Shown: positions 25,132 through 33,514 of the stretch, in pieces
Numbering within the stretch: the first letter of the stretch is position 1
How the letters are laid out: each line of letters starts with the position of its first letter
Assembly: GCF_029211185.1 (NCBI RefSeq)
Contig: NZ_JARGDO010000002.1
Coordinates: 1 to 64,000 of the forward strand
From: Tessaracoccus caeni
GTDB taxonomy: Bacteria; Actinomycetota; Actinomycetes; Propionibacteriales; Propionibacteriaceae
Direction of reading: 5' to 3'
DNA length: 64,000 bases
Translations under genes and position numbers: made by a program
The notes under the pieces: generated by a model
What the model saw: the letters and a program-made list of their open reading frames with translations, nothing else
Database searches by the model: none
What the model was told of the DNA's origin: nothing

Positions 25132-25177
25132 GCTGAGGAGCGAGGAACGAGCGTCTCGAAGGGCACCTCGAAGAGCG
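25132..25177. repeat. Dispersed repeat fragment
   Basis: GCTGAGGAGCGAGGAACGAG and CGTCTCGAA (25132-25160) are shared with 28976-29004 and, inverted, with 21089-21117. They are followed by CACCTCGAAGAGCG, the end of the larger dispersed element. Confidence 0.6.
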
Positions 25178-25249
25178 CGGTGTGAGCCCGCGCGACGCGC
25201 CGGGGCACGACCGGGAGGGGGCGCACACCTGGGCTCGATTTGCGTTCTC

Positions 25250-25293
25250 TTATACTCAGATTTAGCATAATCTTATGCTCTGATTCAGCATAA
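25250..25293. promoter_or_regulatory. Two tandem 21-bp operator-like palindromes before nadA
   Basis: TTATACT-N7-AGCATAA (25250-25270) and TTATGCT-N7-AGCATAA (25273-25293) lie 2 bp apart. The left one contains a TATACT -10-like box. They end 12 bp before the nadA start, so bound protein would block transcription or initiation. The NrtR-like protein encoded at 19914 is the natural candidate, by inference. Confidence 0.6.
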
Positions 25294-25305
25294 GAGGAGA
25301 AGTTG

Positions 25306-26286
25306 ATGACCACCACCCTGATCACCGCCGACGACCTGTTCCAGCGGGTCAACCACGTCATCCCCTCCATCGAGTGGGCCACCATGACCGACGACGTCGA
25401 CGCCATCCTGCGCCTCAAGCACGAGCGCAACGCCGTGATCCTCGCGCACAACTACATGCGCCCCGAGATCTTCCACGGCGTCTCCGACATCGTCGGCGAC
25501 TCCCTGGCCCTGGCCCGCGAGGCCACCACCGTCGAGGCCGACGTGATCGTGCTGGCCGGCGTGCACTTCATGGCCGAGACCGCCAAGCTGCTCAACCCGT
25601 CGAAGACGGTGCTGATCCCGGATCTGCGCTCGGGCTGCTCGCTGGCCGAGTCGATCACCCCTGAGGACGTGCGGGAGCTGCGCCGCCAGCACCCGGGCGT
25701 GCCCGTGGTCACCTACGTCAACACCTCCGCCGCGGTGAAGGCCGAGAGCGACGTCTGCTGCACCTCCGGCAACGCCGTCCAGATCATCGAGAGCCTGGGC
25801 GTGCCCGAGGTGATCATGATCCCCGATCAGTTCCTGGCCGCGAACGTCGCCCGCCAGACCGGCGTGCGCGTCATCACCCACCCCGGCGCCTGCGAGGTGC
25901 ACGAGCGCTTCACCCCGCGCGACATCCAGCAGATCCGGGCCGACTATCCCGACGGCGTCACCGTGCTGGCGCACCCCGAGTGCCCGCCGGAGATCGTCGA
26001 CGAGGCCGACTACGCCGGCTCCACCGCGCAGATGGTGTCCTTCGTCGCCGAGCGTCGACCGAAGCGCGTCGCGCTGATCACCGAGTGCTCGATGAGCGAC
26101 AACGTCGCGCAGGAGTACCCCGACGTCGAGTTCGTGCGACCCTGCAATCTCTGCCCGCACATGAAGCGCAACACGCTGGGCGCAATCCGGCACGCGCTGG
26201 AGACGATGACCCACGAGGTCACCATCGACCCCGCCGTCGCCGTCCGAGCCCGTCGCGCCGTCGACCGCATGCTCGAAGTGCACTGA
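25306..26286 (+). CDS. nadA: Quinolinate synthase NadA
   Basis: A 326-residue enzyme that condenses iminoaspartate with dihydroxyacetone phosphate to quinolinate, using a 4Fe-4S cluster. The three conserved cluster cysteines are C111 (DLRSGCSLA), C226 (AHPECPPEI) and C283 (CNLCPHMKRNT). LAHNYMRPEIFHGVSDIVGDS is the typical N-terminal substrate region; only its motif is named here. The length suits the family. The ATG at 25306 has AAGAGGAGAAG upstream; the TTG at 25303 is not needed. It is first in the order nadA-nadB-nadC, the complete de novo route from aspartate to nicotinate mononucleotide. Confidence 0.95.
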   Translation: MTTTLITADDLFQRVNHVIPSIEWATMTDDVDAILRLKHERNAVILAHNYMRPEIFHGVSDIVGDSLALAREATTVEADVIVLAGVHFMAETAKLLNPSKTVLIPDLRSGCSLAESITPEDVRELRRQHPGVPVVTYVNTSAAVKAESDVCCTSGNAVQIIESLGVPEVIMIPDQFLAANVARQTGVRVITHPGACEVHERFTPRDIQQIRADYPDGVTVLAHPECPPEIVDEADYAGSTAQMVSFVAERRPKRVALITECSMSDNVAQEYPDVEFVRPCNLCPHMKRNTLGAIRHALETMTHEVTIDPAVAVRARRAVDRMLEVH

Positions 26287-26422
26287 GCAATGAACCACCA
26301 GCGGTCACGCACTCCCAGGAACTGGCCGTCGCATCTCACCTCGCGGAGGGTTCCCTCGATACCCTCCCGCGCCTCCTCATCACGGCACCCGGGCTACACA
26401 ATCTCCTAGGAGCGCGATAACA

Positions 26423-28051
26423 ATGAACACCACACGCACCGAGCTGGTCATCGACGGTCCCGTGATCGTGGGCGCGGGGCTCGCAGGGCTGAGTTGCGCC
26501 ATCGAGCTGGCTCCCACGCCGTGCCTCGTCGTCACCGCGGGCCGGCTCGGCGTCGGCACCTCGACGGGGTGGGCGCAGGGCGGCATGGCGGCGGCCATCG
26601 GTCCCGACGACTCCCCCGACCTGCACGCCGCCGACACCCTCGCCGCCGGCGCGGGCCTGTGCGACGAGACGGTGGTCGGTCGGATCATCGCGGCCGCGCC
26701 GGAGACCGTCGAGTGGCTGACGCAGCTCGGCGCGCGCTGGGATCGGAACGACGACGGCTCGCTGAAGCTGGGCCTAGAGGGTGCGCACTCGCGCCGCCGG
26801 ATCGTGCACGCTCAAGGCGACAGGACGGGCGCCGAACTGCTGCGCACCGTCATCGAGGCCGCGCGACGGCTGCCGTCGGTCTCCGTCTGGGAGCAGAGCG
26901 TCGCCCGGCGGATCGTCGTGGAGGGCGGCCGGGCGACCGGCATCGACCTCGACACCCCCGACGGCCCCGTGCGCGTCCGCGCCACCGCCGTCGTGCTGGC
27001 CACCGGCGGCGTCGGCGGCCTGTTCACCCACACCACCAACCCGCTCAGCTCGCGCGGACAGGGCCTGGCGCTCGCCTACCGCGCCGGCGCCGCGCTCCGC
27101 GACCTCGAGATGGTGCAGTTCCACCCCACCGCGCTGGACGTCGCGCTCGACCCGCTCCCCCTGATCAGCGAGGCCGTGCGCGGCGAGGGCGCGATCCTGG
27201 TCAACGAGCTGGGCGAGCGCGTGCTGGAGGATCCGCTGTCCGCCCGCGACGTCGTCTCCCGCGCCGAGTGGGCCCAGCTGCAAGCCGGCCACACGGTCTT
27301 CCTCGACGCCCGCACCTCCCCCGGGGAGCGCTTCGCGCAGGTGTTCCCGTCGATCCACGCCACCGCGCTCGCCGCCGGACTCGATCCCACGAAAGACCTA
27401 CTCCCCGTTACCCCCGCCGCGCACTATCACATGGGCGGCGTGCTGGTGGATGCCGACGGGCAGTCCACCGTGCCCGGGCTGTTCGCCGCCGGCGAGGTGG
27501 CCTCGACGGGCCTGCACGGCGCCAACCGGCTGGCCTCCAACTCGCTGCTCGAGGCCGTGGTCTGCGGACGCGGCATCGCACGGCGCCTTCGTCGCACCTC
27601 GCTCACAATCGCCATCGCTCCGCTCGGCGAGCGGAACTGGCAGAGAGCGGCGCACGCTCGCCCCGACGATCGGAGCCGGACCAGCCCCTTGCACGATGGC
27701 GCGCGGCGCGTAGACCTGGAGGCCGACGAGCCCCAGGAGCACATGAATGGCGAGACTCAGCCTCAAGCCAACATCCCCTGGTGCCCCACCGATCCCCGTC
27801 TCGACGAGATCCGGCGCATCGTCACCGCCGGTGCCGGAGTGCTTCGCAACGCCGACGGACTGCGCCGGGCCCTCGACGAACTGACGCCCTACCTCGACGA
27901 CGACGCCGGCCTGGTCGGCTACCTGCTGGCCCACGCCGCTCTGATCCGCGCCGAGTCGCGTGGGGGACACACCCGCACCGACTTCCCGGAAACCACGGCC
28001 CCGCAACACACCGTCGTCTCGACGACCCGCATGGAAGGACGCGCCGCATGA
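26423..28051 (+). CDS. nadB: L-aspartate oxidase NadB
   Basis: A 542-residue flavoprotein that oxidises aspartate to iminoaspartate for NadA. The FAD-binding [13 protein letters not shown] is near residues 17-29. [33 protein letters not shown] and [19 protein letters not shown] follow in the order of the NadB/SdhA family. The short linker, the lack of covalent-FAD His context and the nad neighbourhood favour NadB over a succinate dehydrogenase subunit. A helical C-terminal part (about 455-542) completes it. The ATG at 26423 has CTAGGAGCG upstream. The 136-bp gap after nadA contains nothing recognised. Its stop overlaps the nadC start (ATGA). Confidence 0.93.
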   Translation: MNTTRTELVIDGPVIVGAGLAGLSCAIELAPTPCLVVTAGRLGVGTSTGWAQGGMAAAIGPDDSPDLHAADTLAAGAGLCDETVVGRIIAAAPETVEWLTQLGARWDRNDDGSLKLGLEGAHSRRRIVHAQGDRTGAELLRTVIEAARRLPSVSVWEQSVARRIVVEGGRATGIDLDTPDGPVRVRATAVVLATGGVGGLFTHTTNPLSSRGQGLALAYRAGAALRDLEMVQFHPTALDVALDPLPLISEAVRGEGAILVNELGERVLEDPLSARDVVSRAEWAQLQAGHTVFLDARTSPGERFAQVFPSIHATALAAGLDPTKDLLPVTPAAHYHMGGVLVDADGQSTVPGLFAAGEVASTGLHGANRLASNSLLEAVVCGRGIARRLRRTSLTIAIAPLGERNWQRAAHARPDDRSRTSPLHDGARRVDLEADEPQEHMNGETQPQANIPWCPTDPRLDEIRRIVTAGAGVLRNADGLRRALDELTPYLDDDAGLVGYLLAHAALIRAESRGGHTRTDFPETTAPQHTVVSTTRMEGRAA

Positions 28052-28902
28052 GCACGCTCCCCCGCCCTCTGATCGAACCCCTCGTCGCCGCCGCGCTCCG
28101 GGAAGACCTGGGCCGCGCCGGCGACCTCACCACCGACTCCATCGTTCCCGCCGACGCGACCGCCACCGTGCGGCTCGTCTCGCGGGAGCCGGGCGTCGTC
28201 GCCGGCCTGCCGGTGGCCCAGCTGGCTTGGGGGCTGCTGGAGCCATCGGTGCAGGTCGACGTGCATCTGCCGGACGGCTCCCGGGTCGTGCCCGGCGATG
28301 TCATCGCCACCGTCACCGGCCCCGCGCGGGCCCTGCTGACCGGCGAGCGCGTCGCGCTCAACTTCCTGGGGCACCTTTCGGGGGTCGCCACCGGCACCGC
28401 GTCGATCGCCGACGCCATCGCGCATACCAGCGCCAAGGTCGCCGATACCCGCAAGACCATCCCGGGCCTGCGCGCGCTGCAGAAGTACGCCGTGGTCTGC
28501 GGTGGCGGGTCGAATCACCGGTTCGGACTCGACGACGCGGTGCTGATCAAGGACAACCACATCGCGGTGGCCGGGGGCGTGCGGCAGGCCGTCGAGGCGG
28601 CGCGCGCCGGCGTCGGGCACCTGGTCAAGATCGAGGTGGAGGTGGACACGCTCGAGATGCTGGCCGAGCTGCTCGAGGTGGGCGCCGACGTCGTGCTGCT
28701 CGACAACATGACTCCCGACGTGCTCCGACTAGCCGTAGAGATGGTGGGCGGGCGGATGATCACCGAGGCCTCCGGCCGGATCACACCGGAGACGGCCGTC
28801 CCGATCGCAGAAGCCGGCGTCGACCTCATCAGCGTCGGCTGGCTCACCCACAGCGCCCGCGTGCTCGACATCGGCCTCGACCACGTCTCCAACTCCACCT
28901 AG
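28048..28902 (+). CDS. nadC: Nicotinate-nucleotide pyrophosphorylase NadC
   Basis: A 284-residue enzyme that converts quinolinate and PRPP to nicotinate mononucleotide with loss of CO2. Diagnostic stretches are [82 protein letters not shown] and [19 protein letters not shown]. The ATG at 28048 overlaps the nadB stop by 4 bp, showing coupling. It is the last gene of the nad operon; repeat units follow at 28976. Confidence 0.95.
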   Translation: MSTLPRPLIEPLVAAALREDLGRAGDLTTDSIVPADATATVRLVSREPGVVAGLPVAQLAWGLLEPSVQVDVHLPDGSRVVPGDVIATVTGPARALLTGERVALNFLGHLSGVATGTASIADAIAHTSAKVADTRKTIPGLRALQKYAVVCGGGSNHRFGLDDAVLIKDNHIAVAGGVRQAVEAARAGVGHLVKIEVEVDTLEMLAELLEVGADVVLLDNMTPDVLRLAVEMVGGRMITEASGRITPETAVPIAEAGVDLISVGWLTHSARVLDIGLDHVSNST

Positions 28903-28975
28903 GGACGCCCAACGAGTCGATCTCCGCGACTTCACCGTTCATCTCACGACCGCAGGAAGGGCGGAGATCCCGGCT

Positions 28976-29004
28976 GCTGAGGAGCGAGGGACGAGCGTCT
29001 CGAA
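28976..29004. repeat. Dispersed repeat unit after nadC
   Basis: The 29-bp unit GCTGAGGAGCGAGGGACGAG then CGTCTCGAA, near-identical to 25132-25160 and inverted at 21089-21117. The 275-bp spacer 28903-29177 holds no other gene. Confidence 0.6.
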
Positions 29005-29177
29005 ATACAGGGACCCGCGGTGGGGTTCCTGTCCGTTCTCGCAACGCCGCTGATCGTCGATATCAGTCATCTTGCGGCACGCATTATGCTGTCCCGCATG
29101 GATGATCCTTCTGGGCATAGTCCCAAGCCCGCCTCGCGGGCGCCGTACGTTGTCTCTACGGCGAAGCGGGGTGGGCG

Positions 29178-30554
29178 ATGAGTTCCGAATTCTGGGGAAT
29201 ACTCGCTGGCATCGTGCTGACCATCGGCACCGGCGTCTTCGTCGCCTCGGAGTTCGCCCTGGTGAACCTCGATCGCAAAGATCTTGAGCAGCGCCAGGCG
29301 AAGGGCGAGCCACGTCTGGCCCCCACGATCAACGCGTTGAAGATCACATCGACGCACCTCTCCGCCGCCCAGCTCGGCATCACCTTGACGACGCTGCTGG
29401 CGGGCTACACGTTCGAGCCGGCGATCAGCTCGCTGCTCAGCGGGCCGCTCGCCGCGATGGGCACCCCTGATGCCTTGATCTCGACGCTGACCACCGTCCT
29501 CGCGGTCGTCATCGCCACCCTCTTCTCGATGATCTTCGGCGAGCTGGTGCCCAAGAACTTCGCGCTCGCCGTGCCGCTGGCCACCGCCAAGATCGTGGTG
29601 CCGCTGCAGGCCGCGTTCACCCTCGTCTTCAAGCCGCTGGTGCTGCTGTGCAACGGCACGGCCAATGCCGTGATCCGCGCCTTCGGCATCGAGCCCAAGG
29701 AGGAGCTGTCGGGCGCCCGCAGCGCCGAGGAGCTGGGCTTCCTGATCCGCCGCTCGGCTCTGGAAGGCTCCCTCGACCGCGACGAGGCCGTGATGCTGCA
29801 CCGCACGCTCACCTTCACCAACCACACCGCCGAAGAGGTGATGACCCCGCGCGTGAACGCCGAGACGCTCCCGCGCACCGCGACCGCCGCCGACGTGATC
29901 GCCACCTCCATCTCCACCGGGCACTCGCGCTTCCCCATCGAGGGCGAGGGCGTCGACGACATCATCGGCGTCGTGCACGTGAAGACGGCCTACGGTTTCG
30001 ACTTCGACCAGCGCAAGAACATGCCCGTCACCCAGTTCATGTCCTCGCCGCTGCTGGTGCCGGAGAGCGCGGGCGCCGGCTCGCTGCTGGAGGTGCTGCG
30101 CGGCCGCGGCTATCAGATCGCGGTGGTCGTCGACGAGTACGGCGGCACCGCGGGCATCGTCACGCTGGAGGATCTCGTCGAGGAACTCCTTGGCGAACTC
30201 CACGACGAGCACGACTCGCGCCTGCGCGACATCGTCAAATTCCCCGACTCGATCCTGCTCAAGGGGTCGCTGCGACCCGACGAGGTGCTGGTGCGCGCCG
30301 GCATCCGCATTCCCGAGGGCGACGAGTACGAAACCATCGCCGGCTACGTGCTGGACACGCTGGAGCACATCCCGGTCATCGGCGAAGAGGTGCCGACGGC
30401 GGACGGCAGGCTGCGCGTCGAACGCCTCACCGGCTCCCGCATCGACCGGCTGCGCTACGTGCCCAACGACTCCGCCACCGACCCTGCCTTCGCAGGCGCC
30501 AGGGAGCGCATCTTGGATGAGTTCCAGCACTCACGGAAGGAGGCCGAGAAGTGA
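29178..30554 (+). CDS. CNNM/CBS transporter-associated protein (hemolysin C/CorC family), first copy
   Basis: A 458-residue protein. The CNNM (DUF21) membrane domain (about 1-195) has FVASEFALVNLDRKDLEQ and IFGELVPKNFALAVP. A CBS pair (about 200-335) has EEVMTPRVNAETLP and VVVDEYGGTAGIVTLEDLVE. The C-terminal CorC_HlyC domain is about 350-440. Characterised relatives export Mg2+ or otherwise support divalent-cation balance. The start at 29178 is an ATG after CGAAGCGGGGTGGGCG. The next gene is a paralogue and overlaps by 4 bp, as is typical for these pairs. Confidence 0.9.
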   Translation: MSSEFWGILAGIVLTIGTGVFVASEFALVNLDRKDLEQRQAKGEPRLAPTINALKITSTHLSAAQLGITLTTLLAGYTFEPAISSLLSGPLAAMGTPDALISTLTTVLAVVIATLFSMIFGELVPKNFALAVPLATAKIVVPLQAAFTLVFKPLVLLCNGTANAVIRAFGIEPKEELSGARSAEELGFLIRRSALEGSLDRDEAVMLHRTLTFTNHTAEEVMTPRVNAETLPRTATAADVIATSISTGHSRFPIEGEGVDDIIGVVHVKTAYGFDFDQRKNMPVTQFMSSPLLVPESAGAGSLLEVLRGRGYQIAVVVDEYGGTAGIVTLEDLVEELLGELHDEHDSRLRDIVKFPDSILLKGSLRPDEVLVRAGIRIPEGDEYETIAGYVLDTLEHIPVIGEEVPTADGRLRVERLTGSRIDRLRYVPNDSATDPAFAGARERILDEFQHSRKEAEK

Positions 30555-31588
30555 GCGAGTACCTTCCTGGACTGATCTGGCTGGTCGTCCTGCTGATCGT
30601 CAACGCGTTCTTCGTGGGCGCCGAGTTCGCCGTCATCTCCGCCCGACGCTCCCAGATCGAGCCGCGCGCGGCCGCCGGCCAGGCGTCGGCCAAGACCACG
30701 CTGTGGGCCATGGAGCACGCCACCCTCATGCTCGCCACCAGCCAGCTGGGCATCACCGTGTGCTCGCTGGTGATCCTGAACGTCTCCGAACCCGCCATCC
30801 ACCACCTGCTGGAGTATCCGCTGGCAGGCACAGGGCTGAACCCCTCGCTCGTGAGCGGCTCCGCTTTCGTCATCGCCCTGGTGCTGGTGACCTTCCTGCA
30901 CGTGGTGTTCGGCGAGATGGTGCCCAAGAACATCGCCTTCTCCGTGCCCGACCGCGCGGCATTGCTGCTGGCTCCCCCGCTGGTGCTGATCTCCCGCCTG
31001 GTCAACCCGCTGATCCACCTGCTGAACTGGATCGCCAACGGCTTCCTGCGGATGTTCAAGGTGGAGCCCAAGGACGAGGCCACCAGCGCCTACACCATCG
31101 ACCAGGTGGCGGCCATCGTCGAGCAGTCCACCAGCGAGGGCACCCTCGAGGACACCACCGGCACGCTGACCGCCGCCTTCGAGTTCACGGAGAAGACCGT
31201 GGCCGACGTGGAGGTGCCGCTGGCCAAGATGGTGCTGCTGCCCGCCGATGCCACCCCGCGCGACGTGCAGCGGATCGTCTCCGACAACGGCTATTCCCGC
31301 TACGTGCTCACCTCGCCCGACGGGCCGCCCAGCCGGTACGTGCACCTGAAGGATGTGCTCGACCTCACCAACCCCGGCGCGATCGACCAGCCCATCCCGC
31401 CCAACCGGATCAGGGAGCTCCCGACGGTGCAGCGCGCCGACGAGCTGGAAGACGCGCTGGCGGCCATCCGCTCGCAGCGGGCCCACGTGGCCCGCGTCGT
31501 CGAAGGCGAAGCCGTGACGGGTGTGCTGTTCCTCGAGGACATCGTCGAGGAACTGATCGGCGAGGTCCAGGACGCCACCGGAGCGTAG
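30551..31588 (+). CDS. CNNM/CBS transporter-associated protein, second copy
   Basis: A 345-residue paralogue of the preceding protein. The CNNM domain has FVGAEFAVISARRSQIEP and VVFGEMVPKNIAFSVP, followed by a CBS pair that ends in GVLFLEDIVEELIGE. It lacks the CorC_HlyC domain, which accounts for the shorter length. The GTG at 30551 overlaps the stop of the first copy (GTGA). The two proteins may form a mixed complex in the membrane. A repeat cluster starts 11 bp after its stop. Confidence 0.9.
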   Translation: MSEYLPGLIWLVVLLIVNAFFVGAEFAVISARRSQIEPRAAAGQASAKTTLWAMEHATLMLATSQLGITVCSLVILNVSEPAIHHLLEYPLAGTGLNPSLVSGSAFVIALVLVTFLHVVFGEMVPKNIAFSVPDRAALLLAPPLVLISRLVNPLIHLLNWIANGFLRMFKVEPKDEATSAYTIDQVAAIVEQSTSEGTLEDTTGTLTAAFEFTEKTVADVEVPLAKMVLLPADATPRDVQRIVSDNGYSRYVLTSPDGPPSRYVHLKDVLDLTNPGAIDQPIPPNRIRELPTVQRADELEDALAAIRSQRAHVARVVEGEAVTGVLFLEDIVEELIGEVQDATGA

Positions 31589-31598
31589 TCCACCTGCA

Positions 31599-31928
31599 CA
31601 CTCTTTGAGGTGCGGAGGCGCTGGGCGAGGAACGAGCCCCGAAGCCGAAGCCTCGACAATCAAGGCGAGCGCGAAGCACCCATGACGCTCTTTGAGGAGC
31701 GGAGCGCAGCGGAGCCTCGAAAAGAGCGCGACTGTGCCTGGGAACCAATGGCTGGGTTCCCGCGGATTCTCGCGGGGGGGGTCTTTTCGAGGCTCGGCCG
31801 CGGGCGGCCTCGCACCTCAAAGAGCGCCATCAGTGCTTCGCGCTCGTCCCGACTGTCGAGGCTCGGCCGCGAACGGCCTCACACCTCAAAGAGCGTCGTG
31901 GGGGCGGCCTCACACCTCAAAGAGCGTG
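31599..31928. repeat. Dispersed repeat cluster C
   Basis: A 330-bp stretch made almost wholly of the dispersed family. It has CTCTTTGAGGTGCGGAGGCG with the 70-bp unit, CTTTGAGGAGCGGAGCGC with CCTCGAAAAGAGCG, and three inverted copies ending CACCTCAAAGAGCG. It overlaps the last codons of the SUKH gene on the minus strand. No independent gene. Confidence 0.7.
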
Positions 31929-33272
31929 GATGGTGTGCTCGATGATGGGTGGGCGGTTCCAGCGGGTCAGCAGTGTGTTCGCGACGTCGACGACCTCGGC
32001 CCAGGTGGCGTCGCGCCCCTCGAAGCCGGCGGCCAGCAACCCTCGGGGCACCAGGTCACGGTCGAGCAAGTAACGCCAGGTGGGTACGTCGACCGCCAGG
32101 TATTCCAGCGCGGGCAGCTGCTGCACCACGTCGATCCCGGTGGCCCGGCCGGGATCGACCTCCACCGTGCGCAGCCTCGGATGCCCGGCGAGGACGGCGA
32201 GGTCCACCGGTTGGTCGACCCGGTTGACGATCAGCACCTCCGTCTCCGGCGTGACGGCGCCGGCGATGTCCCGGTCGCTGCCGCCGAGGCGAACCTTCAG
32301 CACGCCGGCAGCGGGAAGCATCTCATAGCTGCTGGGCGGGTTGGCCAGGAAGGCCGTCAGCGACGGCGCCACCCAGCTGGCACCGGAGTTGGTCTCGTGG
32401 TCGACGAAGAGGATCTGCCCGATGCGGCCGTTCGGCCCGGGCGCGAGATCGGAGACGAAGTAGTTGCCGCCCCAGTCGTCGCCGAGCGGCACCCAGGCCG
32501 GAGAGAAGGCGAGCGATTGGACGCGGCCCGTCGGGTCGGGCCCGGCCACCTCGCTAGCGCCGTACTGCCAGGCAAGGAAACGACCCTCAGGGCTCCAATA
32601 CTCATCGTCCTGTCCGAGCGGGAAGAGACGCATCAGGTAGCGGCTGTCGTCGTCCTCCGAGTCCGGGTCGCCGGGCACGACGGGCTTGATCAGGTCGCCG
32701 CTCGTGGCCGCCTCGTACATCGCGCGCACATCCGGGGGCAGCATGCAGTTGGTGCGCCGCTCCCACTCCTGGATCTGCTGAGGCGTCATGCCCCGGGCCT
32801 CCGGCAGACACTGCCGCACGACATTCGACACCCAGGCCGGATCCATCGTCGAGTCCCAGTGGGACGGGTACCGGGCGGGCAGCCGGCGGTAGGGCTCGGG
32901 CACCGCACCGGGTCGCAGCACCACCGATCCGATCGGCGCCCCGATCCCTCCGGTGCTCACCGACCCGTCGCCCGGGATCTCGTAGAGCACCACCTTCGGT
33001 GCCGCATACCGGTCCACCGTCACGGAGACGCCCACCGAGGTGTTGTCGGCGTACTCCTTCACAGCGCGGAGCAGATCCATCGAGCTGTAGCCTTCGCCCC
33101 GCTCGCGGTAGAACGTCTCCCCCAGTGATGTGCGGCACACCTCGCTGCAGCCGAAGGAACCTCGGCTCAGGGTGCCCGAGATCTCCGCCGTCACCGCGCG
33201 CTCGGGTAAACCTGCGCGCAGTTCTTCCAGCGGGCCGGCCCAGATGTCGCGCTGCAGCAGTCGAGAGTCCAT
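31917..33272 (-). CDS. SUKH (SMI1/KNR4) domain protein
   Basis: A 451-residue protein. The central SUKH domain (about 160-310) has IQEWERRTNCMLPPDVRAMY and WVPLGDDWGGNYFVSDLAPG, the usual start and core of SMI1/KNR4 proteins. The N-terminal 150 and C-terminal 130 residues are not recognised. SUKH proteins often serve as immunity proteins to nuclease or other toxins, but no toxin is adjacent, so that role is unproven. The ATG at 33272 fits a TAGCCT -10 box ending 6 nt upstream. The last residues HAL and the stop codon lie inside the CTCTTTGAGG repeat, so the 3' end was rewritten by the repeat. Confidence 0.7.
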   Translation of the reverse strand: MDSRLLQRDIWAGPLEELRAGLPERAVTAEISGTLSRGSFGCSEVCRTSLGETFYRERGEGYSSMDLLRAVKEYADNTSVGVSVTVDRYAAPKVVLYEIPGDGSVSTGGIGAPIGSVVLRPGAVPEPYRRLPARYPSHWDSTMDPAWVSNVVRQCLPEARGMTPQQIQEWERRTNCMLPPDVRAMYEAATSGDLIKPVVPGDPDSEDDDSRYLMRLFPLGQDDEYWSPEGRFLAWQYGASEVAGPDPTGRVQSLAFSPAWVPLGDDWGGNYFVSDLAPGPNGRIGQILFVDHETNSGASWVAPSLTAFLANPPSSYEMLPAAGVLKVRLGGSDRDIAGAVTPETEVLIVNRVDQPVDLAVLAGHPRLRTVEVDPGRATGIDVVQQLPALEYLAVDVPTWRYLLDRDLVPRGLLAAGFEGRDATWAEVVDVANTLLTRWNRPPIIEHTIHAL

Positions 33273-33416
33273 GGCCACAGGCTACCGACGCGCCCCAGCC
33301 GTCCGGCGCGTGCACAAATCTGCGCATGCGTCTCGACCTCCCGCATAGCGAGGCCTTCGCGTAGAGGCAGATCTGTGCGCGGCTCTTGAGAAAGAGAGGG
33401 GCATAGGGCTATCCCA

Positions 33417-33445
33417 TTGACTCGCGACCGGGAACTCTGTAGGAC
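33417..33445 (+). promoter_or_regulatory. Promoter of the glutamate dehydrogenase gene
   Basis: TTGACT (33417-33422), a 17-bp spacer and TAGGAC (33440-33445) precede the start codon by about 70 nt. The leader ends in GAGGAGCG, a ribosome site. The 240-bp region 33273-33514 holds no gene. Confidence 0.5.
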
Positions 33446-33514
33446 ACTGGAAACAGATCAGTTCACAGCAGCGCCCCATACGGCGGCTGCGCATCCGAGG
33501 AGCGCCGAAGCACC

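Larger units (their letters stand above)
24619..25249. other. Gene-free stretch with repeats
   Basis: No reading frame here has a ribosome site or recognisable protein. It contains partial copies of the dispersed repeat, including 25132-25177 with GCTGAGGAGCGAGG then CACCTCGAAGAGCG. A tandem repeat at 24874-24981 is annotated separately. The rest shows nothing recognisable. Confidence 0.6.

Noticed and set aside
26287-26422. A riboswitch or small gene between nadA and nadB
   Set aside because: No convincing conserved fold or coding frame; only weak local symmetry around GGAGGGTTCCCTCG was seen.
26494-28047. The long frame preceding nadC, and frames that run through 8977-8363, 40386-40511 and 57287-58777 before real starts
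   Set aside because: These are upstream extensions through other genes. The real starts overlap the previous stops (ATGA or TGATG) or have ribosome sites.
26423-28051. Succinate dehydrogenase or fumarate reductase flavoprotein in place of NadB
   Set aside because: Placement between nadA and nadC, coupling to nadC and the NadB-type length argue for L-aspartate oxidase.
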